Origin: Coenobita brevimanus
Lineage: Eukaryota > Arthropoda > Malacostraca > Decapoda > Coenobitidae
Length of the DNA stretch: 64,000 bases
NCBI GenBank assembly: GCA_032717465.1
Contig: CM064666.1
Span: 20,789,732 to 20,853,731, forward strand
Direction of reading: 5' to 3'
Positions 11,380 to 23,881 of the stretch are shown here, one piece after another; position 1 is the first letter of the stretch; every line of letters starts with the position of its first letter. A model generated the notes under the pieces. That model was given only the letters and a program-made list of their open reading frames with translations, had not been told where the DNA came from and did no database searches. The position numbers were made by a program, and so were the translations under genes.

Positions 11380-12235
11380 CCACCACATCCTAGCCACTTG
11401 CCTTCTGAAGCCAATAGCATTGACAGCCGATTCCAGGCCCTCCACGGATGCATCAACATCTTGAAATATCCGCTAAGCCATGGGCAACCACCCCAAGGTG
11501 CTCTGATGCTATGACCAACTATAGCTCAACTAAACAACTCTGCATGCCACCCTACCACCACTTAGTGGGACAAAGTATGGTGGCTCAATGCTCGTTTCAG
11601 CTGTCGCGCCCGCAACTGTGTCGCTCCCTACACTTGTCAGAAAGACTTCAGCAGCGATGAATGGTAGGCACTGCCACCCCCTCACCTTCACCCCATCACA
11701 CAGACATCCCTGCCACAGCTATCACTCCTATGCAGCATGTCACCTTCCTGGACGTCAGTGACTGCACTTCAAGACTTTTTTATCTCATCAACACAGGAGC
11801 GACCTTTAGCATCTTTCCTTCACCCCCTCACCACAACTGCCAGCAGCCTGCCTATGACCTCTTTGCATCTAACAGATCGCCCATTGCTACTTATGATGTG
11901 CTGAACCTCAGCATTGACCTTGGCCTGCCACACACTCTGACTTGGCCCTTCGTTGTTGCTGATGTTTCTCAATAGATCCTTGGCCAGAACTTTGTAGCTT
12001 ACCACAAACTCATTGTTGAGCCATCGAACAACTGCCTCACTCATGTTCCCTCAAGACGGAGGGTGGTCAGCAAACCTGCCACATGGACAGACATCATTTC
12101 TTGCCTTTCACAGCCCAACGACTTCTCCTACCTCCTGCAGGATTTATCTGAACTGTTCTCTCCATGTACATCGCCAGTCCACACCTTTCCTAGGATCTTT
12201 CACCACATTGAAGCATCAGGACCCTCAGTTTTCGC
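11380..12235 (+). pseudogene. gypsy-2 gag zinc finger and aspartic protease
   Basis: Continues gypsy-2 after the hAT insertion. Near 11,590-11,650 a frame encodes a finger of the ARFSCRARNCVAPYTC kind. The frame 11,661-11,975 contains FYLINTGATFSIFP, the protease active-site loop, with the catalytic Asp of D-T-G-A changed to Asn, then SPIATYDVLNLSIDLGLPH and VVADVSQ. A stop follows, then ILGQNF, the second conserved protease motif. Several stops and frame changes are present. The enzyme would have cut the polyprotein during particle maturation; this copy could not. Confidence 0.75.
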
Positions 12236-12848
12236 CAGACTTTGCTGCCTTCCTCCAGAGTGACTCAACGCAGCCAAGGCAGGCTTCAGCTCCCTCCTGG
12301 ACCAAGGCATCATCCGATCCTCCAAGAGCTCTTGGGCCTCTCTGCTTCACATGGTCCCAAAATCCGCCCCCAGTAAGTGAAGAGCTTGTGGCAACTATAG
12401 AGCCCTCAACCATATTACAAAACCTGACCCATCCCACACTTCCATGATTTCCACCACAAGCTCTACAAGAAGATATTCTCCAAAATTGACCTTGTGTGCA
12501 CCTTCCGCCAGATTCCAGTGGCACCTGAAGATGTCCAGAAAACTGCCATCACCACTTCTTTTGGACTCTTTGAGTATGCCTACATGAGTTTTGGGCAACA
12601 CAGTTCAACTCAGACCTTCCAGTGATTCATAGACCACATTCTCCTTGACCTCGATTTTGTCACACTATACATTAACAACAAACTGGTTACCTCCCCATCC
12701 ACTGCTGACCATCACAGTCACCTACAGCTTCTTCTCCAGTGCCTCCAGGACTTCAGTCTCAAGATTCATCCAGTCAAGTGTATCTTTGGTGCTGCATCAC
12801 TTGACTTCCTCGGCCACAGAGCCTTCTCAGATGGCTTTAAACTCATTT
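12236..12848 (+). pseudogene. gypsy-2 reverse transcriptase, N-terminal two thirds
   Basis: Across frames one can read the Gypsy RT series: AAKAGFSSLLDQGIIRSSKS, then WASLLHMVPK, a CGNYRALN motif, a [20 protein letters not shown] segment, [12 protein letters not shown], and the catalytic box, here LYINNKLVTSPS in place of Y-x-D-D. It goes on through LLLQCLQDFSLKIHPVKCIFG to LDFLGHR and ends at 12,848. The paired catalytic Asp residues read as Asn. Stops and frame changes are frequent, so it is dead. RNase H and integrase are absent. Confidence 0.75.
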
Positions 12849-12849
12849 A

Positions 12850-14170
12850 GGCTTTTCGACTGGACGATCTCTTTGTCCAGGCTATTCCACATGTCAGTGC
12901 ATCAATATGGAAAACTGTATTGCTTAATATCCTTCAGGCAACTTGTCTTTTTCAGTTTCATTCCATGTCCTCTCATTGCTCCCCCATCCCATACAAACAG
13001 ATCTTCTCTTTCAATTTCATCTACTTCCATCATGGCCCTGAACACTGCAATCATGCTGCCTCACTCTCTTCTTTCTTCTAAAGAAGGCAGACCCAACTTT
13101 TCCAGTCTTTCCTTGTACAATAGATCTACCAGGCTAGGGACCATCTTGGTTGCTGCTTTTTGTATTACCTTTTTATGTGGGGACCACACCACTGCCACAT
13201 ATTCCAACCTGGGGCAGATCATAGCCACTGTCAGTTTTTATCTCCTCATCCATGTATTGAAATGCCACTCTTATGTTTGTCAAGAGCTTGTGTCTCTCTG
13301 ACAGTCTTGTTAATGTGTTTTTTGGGTGACAAATTATCCCGGACCAACAGTCCTACGTCCGTCTCTTATCTCGCTTTTGTGATTGGTTCCTTTCCCATCC
13401 AGTAATTCAGTGATGGCCCCTTAGTACTGTTACCCCATTCCAATATTTTGCATTTTTTTGCATTGAGTTTCATTTCCCATAACCTGTTCCAATCGTAAAT
13501 CCTGTCCAGATCTTACTGCAGCATTTTACAATCCTCTTCAACTTTTACTCTCCTCATAATCTTTGCGTCATCTGCAAACTGACTTGCATAACTGTTGATT
13601 CCATCCACCATATCGTTTATGTAAATCAGGAACATTATGGGCGCCAGTAACGAGCCCTGCAGAACTCCACTTGTTACTTCCCTCCACCCTGACACCTTGT
13701 CCTTTATAACTATCCTCATCTGTCAGTCTCATGAAGTCTCTCATCCACTCCAAGAGGTTCCCTTTCAGTACTCCTATGCATTCCAGTTTCCACATTAGTC
13801 ACTTACGGGGTGCCTTGCCAAAGGCTTTCTCCAGATTGAAGTACACCCAGTCCATTTAACTATCTCCTGTAGCACGTCAATTGCCCTTGAGTAGAGGCTC
13901 AACCAATTAGAGACAAATGACCTTCCATTTCTGAATCCAAACTGACTTTTTGCCAATATGTCCATCCCCTCCAAATATTATATCCACGTGTCTCTCAAGA
14001 TTCTCTTGCACAGTTTGCAACTATGCTGCTCAGGGACACTGGTCTGTAATTCAGGGACTTTTCCTTAGTCCCTCCTTTGTAAAGTGGTACCACATTGGCC
14101 CCTTTCCATTCCCTAGGCACTTTCCCTTTCTCCAGAGAACACGCAATTAACCCATGAGTCTTATTCACCT
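12850..14170 (-). mobile_element. antisense LINE RT fragment (Jockey/CR1-like)
   Basis: On the minus strand, pieces of a non-LTR RT can be read in order: LNYRPVSLSSIVAKLCKRIL, QFGFRNGRSFVSNW, GWREVTSGVLQGSLLAPIMF, YINDMVDGINSY, the catalytic SQFADDAKIMR, and LNAKKCKILEWGNSTKG. The FADD box is intact, but stops and frameshifts occur between motifs and before the 3' end. No endonuclease is present, so it is 5'-truncated at about 14,170, just before a (GT)n tract. It abuts the broken end of gypsy-2. Assignment to a clade is by motif memory only. Confidence 0.8.
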
Positions 14171-14187
14171 GTTGCTCTCAGCATTCC

Positions 14188-14190
<3 letters not shown>

Positions 14191-14249
<59 letters not shown>
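14191..14249. repeat. (GT)n microsatellite
   Basis: Perfect GT dinucleotide tract of about 58 bases at the 5' edge of the antisense LINE fragment. Confidence 0.95.
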
Positions 14250-14252
<3 letters not shown>

Positions 14253-16850
14253 CTCAGGTCAGAGACGAAGGTCACAAACAGACATACACCATGACTAGTT
14301 CCTTGTCGTAACTAATCTTTATTTGCCCAAGAAAAGTAAGAGATGAGAAGAATCTGTGACCTTCAATCTTTTGCTCTTTCTGTAGGACCAAGCTCTCTGT
14401 TATGGGGGGCACGGAAGGTTTAATAGCACTTTTCCTTAGCAGTTTGTCTTCCATACAACAATATGTATATTTTTTTCTACATTATTTTTGTCATTTTAAA
14501 ATCGACAAAATGTACATCAGTTTCTCATACATACAAGAGAGTACTGTACTGAAATAAACTGCTAAGGAAGAAATGGCATGCAACCTTCAGTCCAAGCTGT
14601 AACATAAGACAAAAATGTTTAAAATTATTCTCTTGTAACTACGGTTATTATTTTCAGGTCAGCCCTTCTTTGATGTGACCTTATCTCATTCCATCGAAGT
14701 GAAATTTGGAACAGTAGCAAATACAGAACTTGTTATTTTGGACGCTGAAAAGCCTATGCATAGTTTCAAAAATACACGACATTGTAGACCTATTACTACA
14801 CCCAGCCACTGATAGCATACTCGGCTGAAAATAATTGTCTGGCGCTGGCTGGAATTGAATCGTAGAACTCTGTTGATCATGAAAGAACACCAGGCCAGAG
14901 TTCCTGTGAGTCCTGGGGAGGTCAGTACCATCATCTAGATGTGCATCGTGACGGCAAAGGCTTTCTGTGGGGATGACAAGGTGATGCACATTCTTCTTCC
15001 CAAGATTTGTGAGGAGAACGGGCTGCCTCACCTTGTCATTCCCGAGTGCTTCGCCTATGACGTTCGTCTTGCCTCTCATCATTGTCGAGAGTGTAGACCC
15101 AACAGCTGAAGCCTACCACTTCCTGTCAGACACCAATGAAGAGGCTGCGGCTTGATACTCCATTGGATCAGCACAACTGCCCATCTTTGGTTACTAATCT
15201 GGCTCCGAACCAGACCACGAACACGGCTACTCATCCTTCTGGCGACCACCACCAGTTGCCAGCGACTCCGCATCTATGGCCGAGGATGCATCGACCGAGT
15301 CCTCAGCTGAGGAGGATGTAGTTGAGTCCTCCCCTCCTCCAGATGCGAAGGGCGGCCAATCTCACCCTTCGCTCTTGGCCAGTGACTGCCAGCTTGAAGT
15401 GTCTGCCTACCAACACCTGCATTCCTTTAGTGCCCACATCCGATCATACCAGTTCAGGGGATCATACTATAAGACCCTGTGCGATCTTCTCTGGATGGAT
15501 GACCTGGGTGAGGAGGTCCCTTCAAGCTTGATTATCTGGTGAGACCATCAACCTGGCCGGTCTTTGAGCTTTGTATTTTATGTTTTGTGCTTGCTTGGCT
15601 TCTTATATCAACCATCATGCCTCCTGCCTTGCTCCCCTTGCCAAGTCTTATAGTTTTAACCTTAGTTATCTTATTTGGCCCAGTGCCCCTACTATTGGGT
15701 GACGGCCATTAAGCCCTAACCGGCAACATCAAATGAGAATTACCAGTGATAGTATTAACCTTTTCATTGCTGATGACATAACTGACCCATCACCAAGACA
15801 GTTGGCATAAATCTAACAGGCTTATTGAAAAATATACAATTTTTCGGGCACTATACAGTATGTCTACAATCTAGGTGATCATAGTTGCAGCCACTTACTA
15901 AATATGTCACTATGAATGTGTAAAAATCCAAACAGGAGTGTACAGGGACCTGACTGGGGAGTTTGCCACTCAAGATATCCCAGAGCTTATAATGTCACCT
16001 CACACCTTGCATAGTCAAGCATGGCCTGAGGAAACCGAGCTTATTTAATTCTATATCATTTTATATTTCAAAATATACATTTATCTGTCTATCTATCCAT
16101 ATATCTGTCTATCTGTCTATATACTGTACCACAATAAATTCGTCATTTATGAATAATCATACTTGTTCTTATCATAGTATCTCGCCACTGCATGAAGTAC
16201 AAAACTCGCAGATATACCCATAAACCACCGGGCCCATTCCCCTAACTGTTAGTCAGTTTTCAGTGGGTGCTGAAGGGAGAGGCATCATACATATTATGGT
16301 CATTTCAATTCTGTCACATGAAAATACATTCATTAGTGTTGAAATTATACTGACTGACCTCTTTTTTTTCCTTATGTAGCCAGAATAATTGCATGTGCAG
16401 AATTTGCTTTGCTCTTTATTTATTTCTTTATTTTGTCAGTGATTCATTTTCGACTAGCGGCAGTTGGAAGAGACTGAATTATTGTTTTACGATTCTGCAC
16501 GGGAGAGAATGCAGTTAAAATAAACGGTGCTGACATGGGTGGGTGCCTTGAAAATCAGTGCTTTTGCACTTTTCTATTCCTGTTTCTGGATCTCTTCCAC
16601 CCCAAATAAGTAAAAAAAGAGGGATAAGACTTACGAAAGCCAATCAATTAACGTTGTATTTTCCCACAGCATTGGTGCCCTCTTCCTGGCAACATGGACA
16701 ACAGACACAAGGTAAGTTCTTCTTTGTTTCATTGGTAATTCATTACTGCATGGACCAAACTGAAGTTGAGAACACTGAAGCTGTGTTATGAAAAATAATG
16801 AAACTGAATAATGAAAATCAAGAACACCAGCTCATAAGCCTGTCTCCAGC
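14250..16850. other. unrecognised stretch with possible decayed coding at 14,890-15,540
   Basis: Between 14,938 and 15,110 a + frame reads MCIVTAKAFCGDDKVMHILL and goes on in coding-like manner. At 15,276-15,542 another gives an acidic, Ser-rich segment (STESSAEEDVVESSPPPDA) followed by SFSAHIRSYQFRGSYYKTLC. GC content and frame continuity are higher than the surroundings, so this may be part of a degenerate mobile-element gene, but I do not recognise the family. A GATA/TCTA-rich patch lies near 16,085-16,125. Nothing else was identified. Confidence 0.4.
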
Positions 16851-16879
16851 TACACCCCCTAGGAGGCTTTCCCCCACCC

Positions 16880-17265
16880 ACCTATTTTTCCCGATGGACC
16901 TATTTTCACCACATGGCCCCTCTTCCCTCATGGACCTGTTTTCCTCAAAGGCCTATTTTCCACCAAGGACACACTTTTACCATGGACTTGTTTTCACCAT
17001 GGACCTAGTCTCCCTCCTGGACCTGTCACCCATGCCTTTTTTTTTCTCTCTCTTTATGGATATATTTTCACAGAACCAATATTCCTATTAACCTATTTGC
17101 CCCCAGTGACATGTCCCTCATGGACTTATATTTCCCCTTGAATAGTGTTACGCTAGGGACATATAGTTTCTCACGTGGACCTGTTTTCCCTCTGTGAACC
17201 TAGGCAAGGGAGAACACCATATCCCAATATGGGCCTATTTTCTCTCATAAACATAGTTCCCTTTT
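16880..17265. repeat. ~18-bp minisatellite, block 1
   Basis: Degenerate repeats of ATGGACCTGTTTTCCCTC type run with a period of about 18-19 bases. A second, shorter block with the same unit lies at 18,415-18,475, so the 1.15 kb between them may be an insertion. Confidence 0.7.
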
Positions 17266-17654
17266 TTTTTTTTCTAACTCAAAAGACCTTTATTTTCACG
17301 TAGGTCAGTTGCCTTTAAGTGTTTTGTGTTCATTGCAGAGAATGAAAGGGTACCAGGGACAGAAGAAAGATTTAGGAAGCGGAGAGATGGAATAAGGTAC
17401 AAGCGTTTGACAGTTAATGTGGATAAAACAAGAAGACACGATCAAGGGCAGGTGGCACGATTGTAAAAGCAGTGTGTCATCTTGATCAGTTTGCCAGAAG
17501 GGTGTATAAATTACTTTAATTCCGTTTTGTGCTGTCTTTGTGATTAATGGGTGTATAAGAGCTGTCATGTTATTAGCTAATAGTAGACTGCAATAGAGTG
17601 CTGATTTTGTGTGTTCTTACCTAATTGTTCTTACCTAATTGTATCTTTACAGGA

Positions 17655-17656
<2 letters not shown>

Positions 17657-17715
<59 letters not shown>
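17657..17715. repeat. (GT)n microsatellite
   Basis: Perfect GT tract of about 58 bases immediately before a LINE 3' fragment. Confidence 0.95.
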
Positions 17716-17716
<1 letters not shown>

Positions 17717-17739
17717 TATATAAAGGAGAGCATACAGAA

Positions 17740-18375
17740 GCGGGGAGACGAAAAATGATTAATGTTGCAGAAGTCCCTTGAGTGTGTGGAGGAGTTCTGT
17801 TATTTGGAGAACATAATATGTGCTGGAGGTGGGGCTAGAGCTACATCGGTGACAAGGGTATGGAGTGATTGGAAAAGTTCAATTATTACCCCTCCTGACA
17901 CTGAAAAGGCTCTTCTTCTGTGTAAAGGGGATCCTTGTATGCAGCATATGTTAGGAGTGTAAACCTGTATTGTAGTGATGCATAGGCTTAAAATTCAAAT
18001 ACACAGAAGATGAGAATGATTAAGTGGATGTGTAGGCTACTGTAAAATGTGTCCGTGAATGATAGGCCTGGGGGACGTTAGGATTGCGAATGAAGAGCTG
18101 AGAAGAAGGAAGGAACTTGAATGTATTAGTGTTGTGATGAGAAGGGATAGATTGAGTTGGTTTGGGTGTGTGAAGGAGGGCAACTGAATGTGGAGGATGA
18201 GAGGTATGAATATTGAGGTTCGATTTGTGTGAGGCAGACCCCTCCCCCCCAAAAAAAAAAAGACTTGTGACCTCAGGGAGACGAGATTGAAAGAAAACGC
18301 TGCTAGAGATCGAGCATTGCAGAAAGCAGCCATTAGTTGACCAAGGCCGATGCATACAAACATGTTGGAGTCTTT
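17740..18375 (+). mobile_element. degenerate LINE C-terminal fragment (RTE/Jockey-like)
   Basis: The + strand encodes VEEFCYLENIICAGGGARAT, which is the FxYLGxxI segment that follows the RT catalytic domain in many LINEs, then a spoiled segment, then NEELRRRKELECISVVMRRD, RLSWFGCVKE and a RDRALQKAA-like end. These match the usual LRWFGHV and C-terminal Arg-rich motifs of this LINE group. The catalytic part is missing and several frameshifts occur. Confidence 0.7.
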
Positions 18376-18414
18376 ATAAACAAGCAGATGAACGAACAGT
18401 CTACATAGCTCTTT

Positions 18415-18804
18415 TTTTCACACATGGATCTGTTTAGCCCAGGGACCTGTTCCCCATTGAATCTATTTTCCCTCATCTATCCACCCATCAACCCACAACC
18501 TACCCACTCACCTCATGTAGTAGGCCCGTCTACTTTGTCCTCTGGAGAGCCATGCATCCACCCACCAACCGACAAGCCCACCAATCAGATTATCCACTCC
18601 TAGCTCCTGCCTCACACATTATATCCATCTACAAAAATCCCACACCCTCTACCTACCCACCCCACTCCACTAACCTAACCAACCCAATCACATCACCCAT
18701 CCCCGCATCCACTCATCCACCCTACCCCATCGTGCCTGTCCACCCACCCATTCTCCCACCAAGCTCCAGTGGCAGGAATGTTTGCAAGTTTACACACACA
18801 CACA

Positions 18805-18844
<40 letters not shown>
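18415..18844. repeat. minisatellite block 2, C-rich tract and (CA)n
   Basis: The 18-bp unit reappears at 18,415-18,475. About 18,480-18,780 is rich in CCCACC/CCAACC words. A (CA)n tract runs 18,794-18,844. Confidence 0.8.
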
Positions 18845-18848
<4 letters not shown>

Positions 18849-19096
18849 GTGCATATACAGTATTGATATGCTCAGTTATCGAGTAGGTACAGCATAGTCA
18901 TTAGATCACTACAATGGCATTTCATTTATAATGGACACCTCTATATTCAAATACCCATAAGATTTTGAGCTGCAGTTTACTACTGACAGACAGAAGTGTG
19001 TAACTATGGATTTTCATTTAAATGTATTTTTAAATAACGGATATGCTGGTGTTATCCTGGAGCCTAAGGGAAGTGACTCATCCTGCGTCATCTCAA

Positions 19097-19270
19097 TGGG
19101 GTGCCTCTGAAAAGCCTAGTATTCCGGTAGATGGCTCCACCATTTGGACAACCACATTCCCCACGCCGTTTAAAAAGCATATTTATCTTTGTTAAATATC
19201 TACACTGTTGTGTGAATCTGAGCATCATAGTAATATCATATACCATACTATAAATGACACAAATAGAAAT

Positions 19271-19317
<47 letters not shown>

Positions 19318-19605
19318 TAGTGTGAATTGTTTAGATTTATCATAAACAGAAATTAAAATATCATTGATGGCATGTGATGGCAAACCGCCATTTCAGTGGT
19401 CCTGGTTATTTAATTTTTGCTACATTTAGTGCAAGTTAGGTTCTTAATACATAGTTTGTTCAGACTGTAAATTACACCTAGTGGGTATTTTGACTCATTC
19501 AGTCTTTGTGTGGGAAGAAATTAAATGTTCAGTAAATACTGGGACTCAGCATTTTGCTCATTTCCTTCAGGCATGCGCACCACAAGACAGTCCCAAGTTG
19601 CCCCT
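19097..19605 (+). repeat. left arm of a ~500-bp inverted repeat
   Basis: Begins AATGGGGTGCC and runs to about CACAAGACAGTCCCAAG. Its reverse complement is at 24,935-25,403 with similarity of roughly 85% by eye over nearly the whole length; an (AG)n tract at 19,275-19,313 is present only in this arm. The arms enclose the piggyBac-1 element plus about 75 and 55 bases. No open frame of note lies in the arm. Confidence 0.85.
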
Positions 19606-21093
19606 TAGACCCTCCAAAGCAATTACGGTACCTTACTTCATCTAACCAAACCAGACAACAAGTAGTCTAAATTGTATTATTTTAACCCCCTAGTGCAAGA
19701 TGATGCAATGCGAGTCATAATCCTTGTAATCTGAATAGTAACTGATGATGCAACATGACCCAACTTCTCTATAATTGGTCGTAGAAACTTTTCCTGTGGA
19801 TGGATTTGCGTCAAATTTGGTTGAGTCAATGCTAAAGGTTGCCAGGTCTTGGGTAAATGTATGGCAGCAGTCGGGAGCTTATCGGAAGGGTAAGTCGCCC
19901 ATATTTAGCTCAGTATTGTCCCGTCAGGCAGGCTGGGAGGGTGTGTGAGCACACAGCTGGACATTTAAACCCACATTTGGCTACTACTGCACCGTCCATA
20001 CCTTACATGTGTATAGTGATATTGTGTTGTATATAGTGCAGTGTGCTTGTGAAGAACGTTTATAAGTGTTTCTTATATATTTTCAGAGAGAGCCAGATTT
20101 GAAAATTTCAAACCGACTTTGCTGTTCCCTTGCTGTTCTTACATTTTCAAACCAGAAAAATGTCTCGCAAGGACCTGTCGATGGAAGAATATATGAAATA
20201 CTGTTATGAAGGGAGATTTGCCAGTTAGGTAGTCTCTTACCTTCGAGACGTTTCTGGTACCGTAAGTTCCTGTACAAGTCATCAGAGTTGCCAGTTTGCC
20301 TGTTGTTTGTGAGCGTAGTTATTTCGTAAGTTAAACATTCATTTATTTTTATGCTCTTTTTCTTTATAATGTTTTATTTAAGTGATTGCTTGTTAAATTA
20401 TGTAATTTAAGTTCGTATGGTAAATGATTTAGAGTGTTATGTAATGTGAGACAACTCTGCATGTTTTGGGCTGTTTTCGAGTTGGCAACTGTTGCCCGTC
20501 GAGAGTATACTCGTAGAATGTGGAAGTTTTGAGAGTAATGCAAGCTTAAGATGGGGTAGAGATTATTACAAGTTTAGTCGGGTGTCAAGTCAGTTTGAGT
20601 GAAATGCAGTCGGTTTTGGTGAAGATTGTATATTTTTGGTACTTGTGAAAACAGTGGCAAACAGTGATAGTTATTGAAGTTTGTATATCATTGGAACTTG
20701 AGAAAACAGTGAAGTGTCAACATTGAGTGTAATTACTGTACTGTCAGTGAAGATTATTTTCGGTACTTGTGTAATAAGTGAAGTATTGGCAAGCATTAAG
20801 TGTACAATCGGTGAAGTGTTGTTAAGCATTGTGTAATAGCAGTTAGTAAAGTGTGTATAGCTCCAGTGCGTATGAGAACAGTGAAGTTGGAAAGAATTAA
20901 GTGGAATTATTTGGAAAATAAAGACAGTGAACTTTAAGGAGCCAGTGTTTATTTTCGCCTCAGCTGATCTTGTGTACTGTACACCTAAAGGCTGACCATA
21001 AGAAGAACAACTCACTGGGCAACATCCTTCCTGTACTGTACTCCTGCTGTTGGAACCTGTGGCAGTGTGGGACTGGGCTGTAACAATACTTAT

Positions 21094-23733
21094 TCAGTGG
21101 AAGTGAGAGTGAAGAAAGCAGTGAGAGTGAAAGTGAATACGTTGAGAAGAGAGTGAGGAGCAGGAGAGCGAGGGTGAAATATGACCCTACGGGTGATAAG
21201 GGCAAACTCCCGGTCATGGCTGCTGTGATAACCACAGTAGAGAGCGGTAGTAGCACCATCACTACCACAATTCCTTTCACCACTGCCACTGCTGGTCCTT
21301 TCACCACTGCCACGACTGGTGCTACTACCACTACTACTTCCATCACTCAGACGGCATCTATCACTTTCCCAGAGACCACCACCATCCCTGTCGTCATTCC
21401 TATCCCCCCCAACACCACTGCCTTCACTGCCACCACGCTTGCCACCACTGAAAGCATCCCAACCCTGGAGACTGAGCCGCATTATCGTCACTTATCATCC
21501 ACCCCCCCCACCGCAAACACTGATCTCTTTCCCCTCACAGTCACCCTACACTCTCACCACACTTCAACCCGCCCGCATCTCACAACCCATCCAAGATATT
21601 TCCATATCATCTTCCCCAGCTAAATCTGGAAAGTCACTGTCCCCTTCAGACTTCATTCCCCCTGAATATAAGCAAGCATCATCAGCAGCAGCACCACCAC
21701 CACCACAACCATCTCCTCCACAACCATCTTCACCACAACCATCTTCATCATAACCATCACCACAACCACCATCTCCATCACCAGGATCACCTGAACTTTC
21801 ATCCACCCAGCTATCATCAACGCAATGATCATCACCATCTCCCTCCCCACCACCAAGATGAGGGCACTGTGGGCCTAGGCGAGGTAATGGTGGGCGGCAG
21901 AGAGGTAGTCGTTTGTCTCGGGGTCGTGTGCGCCACAGACATACACAGCCAACATTTCCCAAGGTGGTGACCGTCAGCAGGAAACTTGGAGTTCTGGGTC
22001 ATTTACACCCGGTGCTGGCCTCTTCACTGAAACCCCAGGTTTGAGAGTGGCAGCACCAACCACATCACTCCAATACTTCCAACTTTGTTTTACCAGGGAG
22101 TTACTCACCTACCTGACGGTCGAGACAAACAAATATGCCACGTTTCTAGGGACTGCACTAGATGTTTGGTACCTCTGCAACGAAGAGGAAATGGCTCGGT
22201 TCCTTGAATTGTACTTTCTTATGTGGATTCGTGAACTGTCAACCATAAGACACTATTGGCGTTCATCAGAGGTTCACGATTACCCCATATTTTGGTGAGC
22301 TATGAGTGGAAAACACTTCAGGGACATCCTGAAGCACTTTCATGCTTTCGATAGTCTCGCCATACCCGTGGGCAATCAGGATCGGCTGATAAGGATTCGC
22401 ACAGTGATGGAGTATCTCCTTCAGAGGTTCAAGGATGTTTACATCCCGGGTGAACATCTTAGCCTGGATGAGGGATCTCTGGGTTGGAAAGGGCAGCTCT
22501 CCTTCAGTGTATATAATCCTCCGAAGCCCCAAAAGTATGCCATAAAACTAAACACCTTGGCTGAGGCAAGGAGTGGTTACATTTGGAATTTTGAAGCATA
22601 CACGGGGGAGAAGAAGTCTCTAGAGAACACAGTGTGGGGCATCATTGAACCTTTGAAGGACAAAGGATACAAGTTTTATATGGACAGTTATTACAACTCC
22701 GTATCACTGTGCAAATGCCTCTTTGCAGAGGGAGTGTATGCGTGTGGCACAGACTGGCAAGGGGAGCACCATGGGAGCTGCAGGACATCAGCAGTGCTAA
22801 ACGCCTTCCTGATGATGGAGTGGAAGCTAGGCACAAGGGCAATGTAATGTTGTTGCTGTGGAAGGACAAATGTAACGTAAATATGGTGTCCACCTTCCAC
22901 AGCAACACCATCATCTCTAAGCAGGTGCATGGGAAGGTCAAGGGTCCAGACGGGGGATTCCACCACATTCAGAAAACAGTGAACAAGCCCGTCATGGTGG
23001 AGGACTATAATAGGCACGTGGGCAGGGTGGATCATTTCGATCAGATGATCCAATAGTACCCCCCCCAAAGGTCAAGTGGACAAAAGAAAATTACCTTTTA
23101 TTTCATTCACATGGCCCTATTCAGTGCCTACACCCTCTGCAAGACAAACATCCGGAGACCTATGACTCTCCTAGAATTCCAGGAGCACATATGTCACAAA
23201 CTCCTGATATTCCGGGAGGAGGAGTCGCCGGTATCAGGTCATGCCCTTCACCATGACCCAGACCTTCCCTCGTGCCTGCAGCAACCACAACATCAACTGC
23301 AGCCTCCGCTCCACCTCCTACAACAATCGCTCCACCTCCTGCAACAATCGCTCCACCTCCTGCAGTAGCTGGCCCGTCAGGAGTAACTCCACCAGTTACT
23401 GCCATGACCGCACCACCTCCCACAGTAGCTGGCCCATCAGGAGTTACTTGGCCAGCTGCTGCCACTGCACCTCCAGCAGGAGTACGGAGGCGAGGAGATG
23501 GAGAAGCACCGCCGTCCAAGCGCCGTCAATATATCGATGATAGAACACGCTTGGACTCCACTCTGCACCACACCCTGGAGAGAATCCCCAACAGGAAAAG
23601 GCTGCAGTGTGTGTTGTGCTACTTCAACAAGAGGAGAAGGGACACCAGCCATATATATGCCGTTTGCAATGTGCCGCTCTGCACAGGAGGGTGCTTTCAT
23701 CAGTATCACACTGATGAAAGCATACAGCAGTAA
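21094..23733 (+). pseudogene. piggyBac transposase pseudogene
   Basis: Starts with an acidic Ser/Glu tract (SESEESSESESEYVEKR near 21,100), then a Thr/Pro-rich stretch. The DDE core occupies about 22,040-23,220 and retains the three Asp contexts known for piggyBac: LSLDEGSLGWKG, FYMDSYYNSVSL and GRVDHFDQM. A Pro/Ala linker (23,270-23,480) leads to a Cys-rich C-terminal domain with [10 protein letters not shown] and [15 protein letters not shown]. The enzyme would cut and paste at TTAA. It is disabled by a TGA at 22,296, a frameshift near 22,800, a TAG near 23,054 beside a C8 run, and another frame change near 23,230. Confidence 0.85.
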
Positions 23734-23741
23734 ATCACATT

Positions 23742-23747
<6 letters not shown>

Positions 23748-23798
<51 letters not shown>

Positions 23799-23836
23799 TG
23801 CATGCATGCACAGACAGACAGACAGACAGACAGACA

Positions 23837-23881
<45 letters not shown>
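23748..23881. repeat. (CA)n, (GACA)n compound microsatellite
   Basis: CA runs at about 23,748-23,793 and 23,841-23,881 with ATGC and GACA runs between, in the 3' untranslated part of piggyBac-1. Confidence 0.95.

Noticed and set aside
21564..21962. Minus-strand Gly/Asp-rich 132-residue frame
   Set aside because: Antisense of the Pro/Ser/Thr-rich linker of the piggyBac gene; composition mirrors CCA/TCA repeats.
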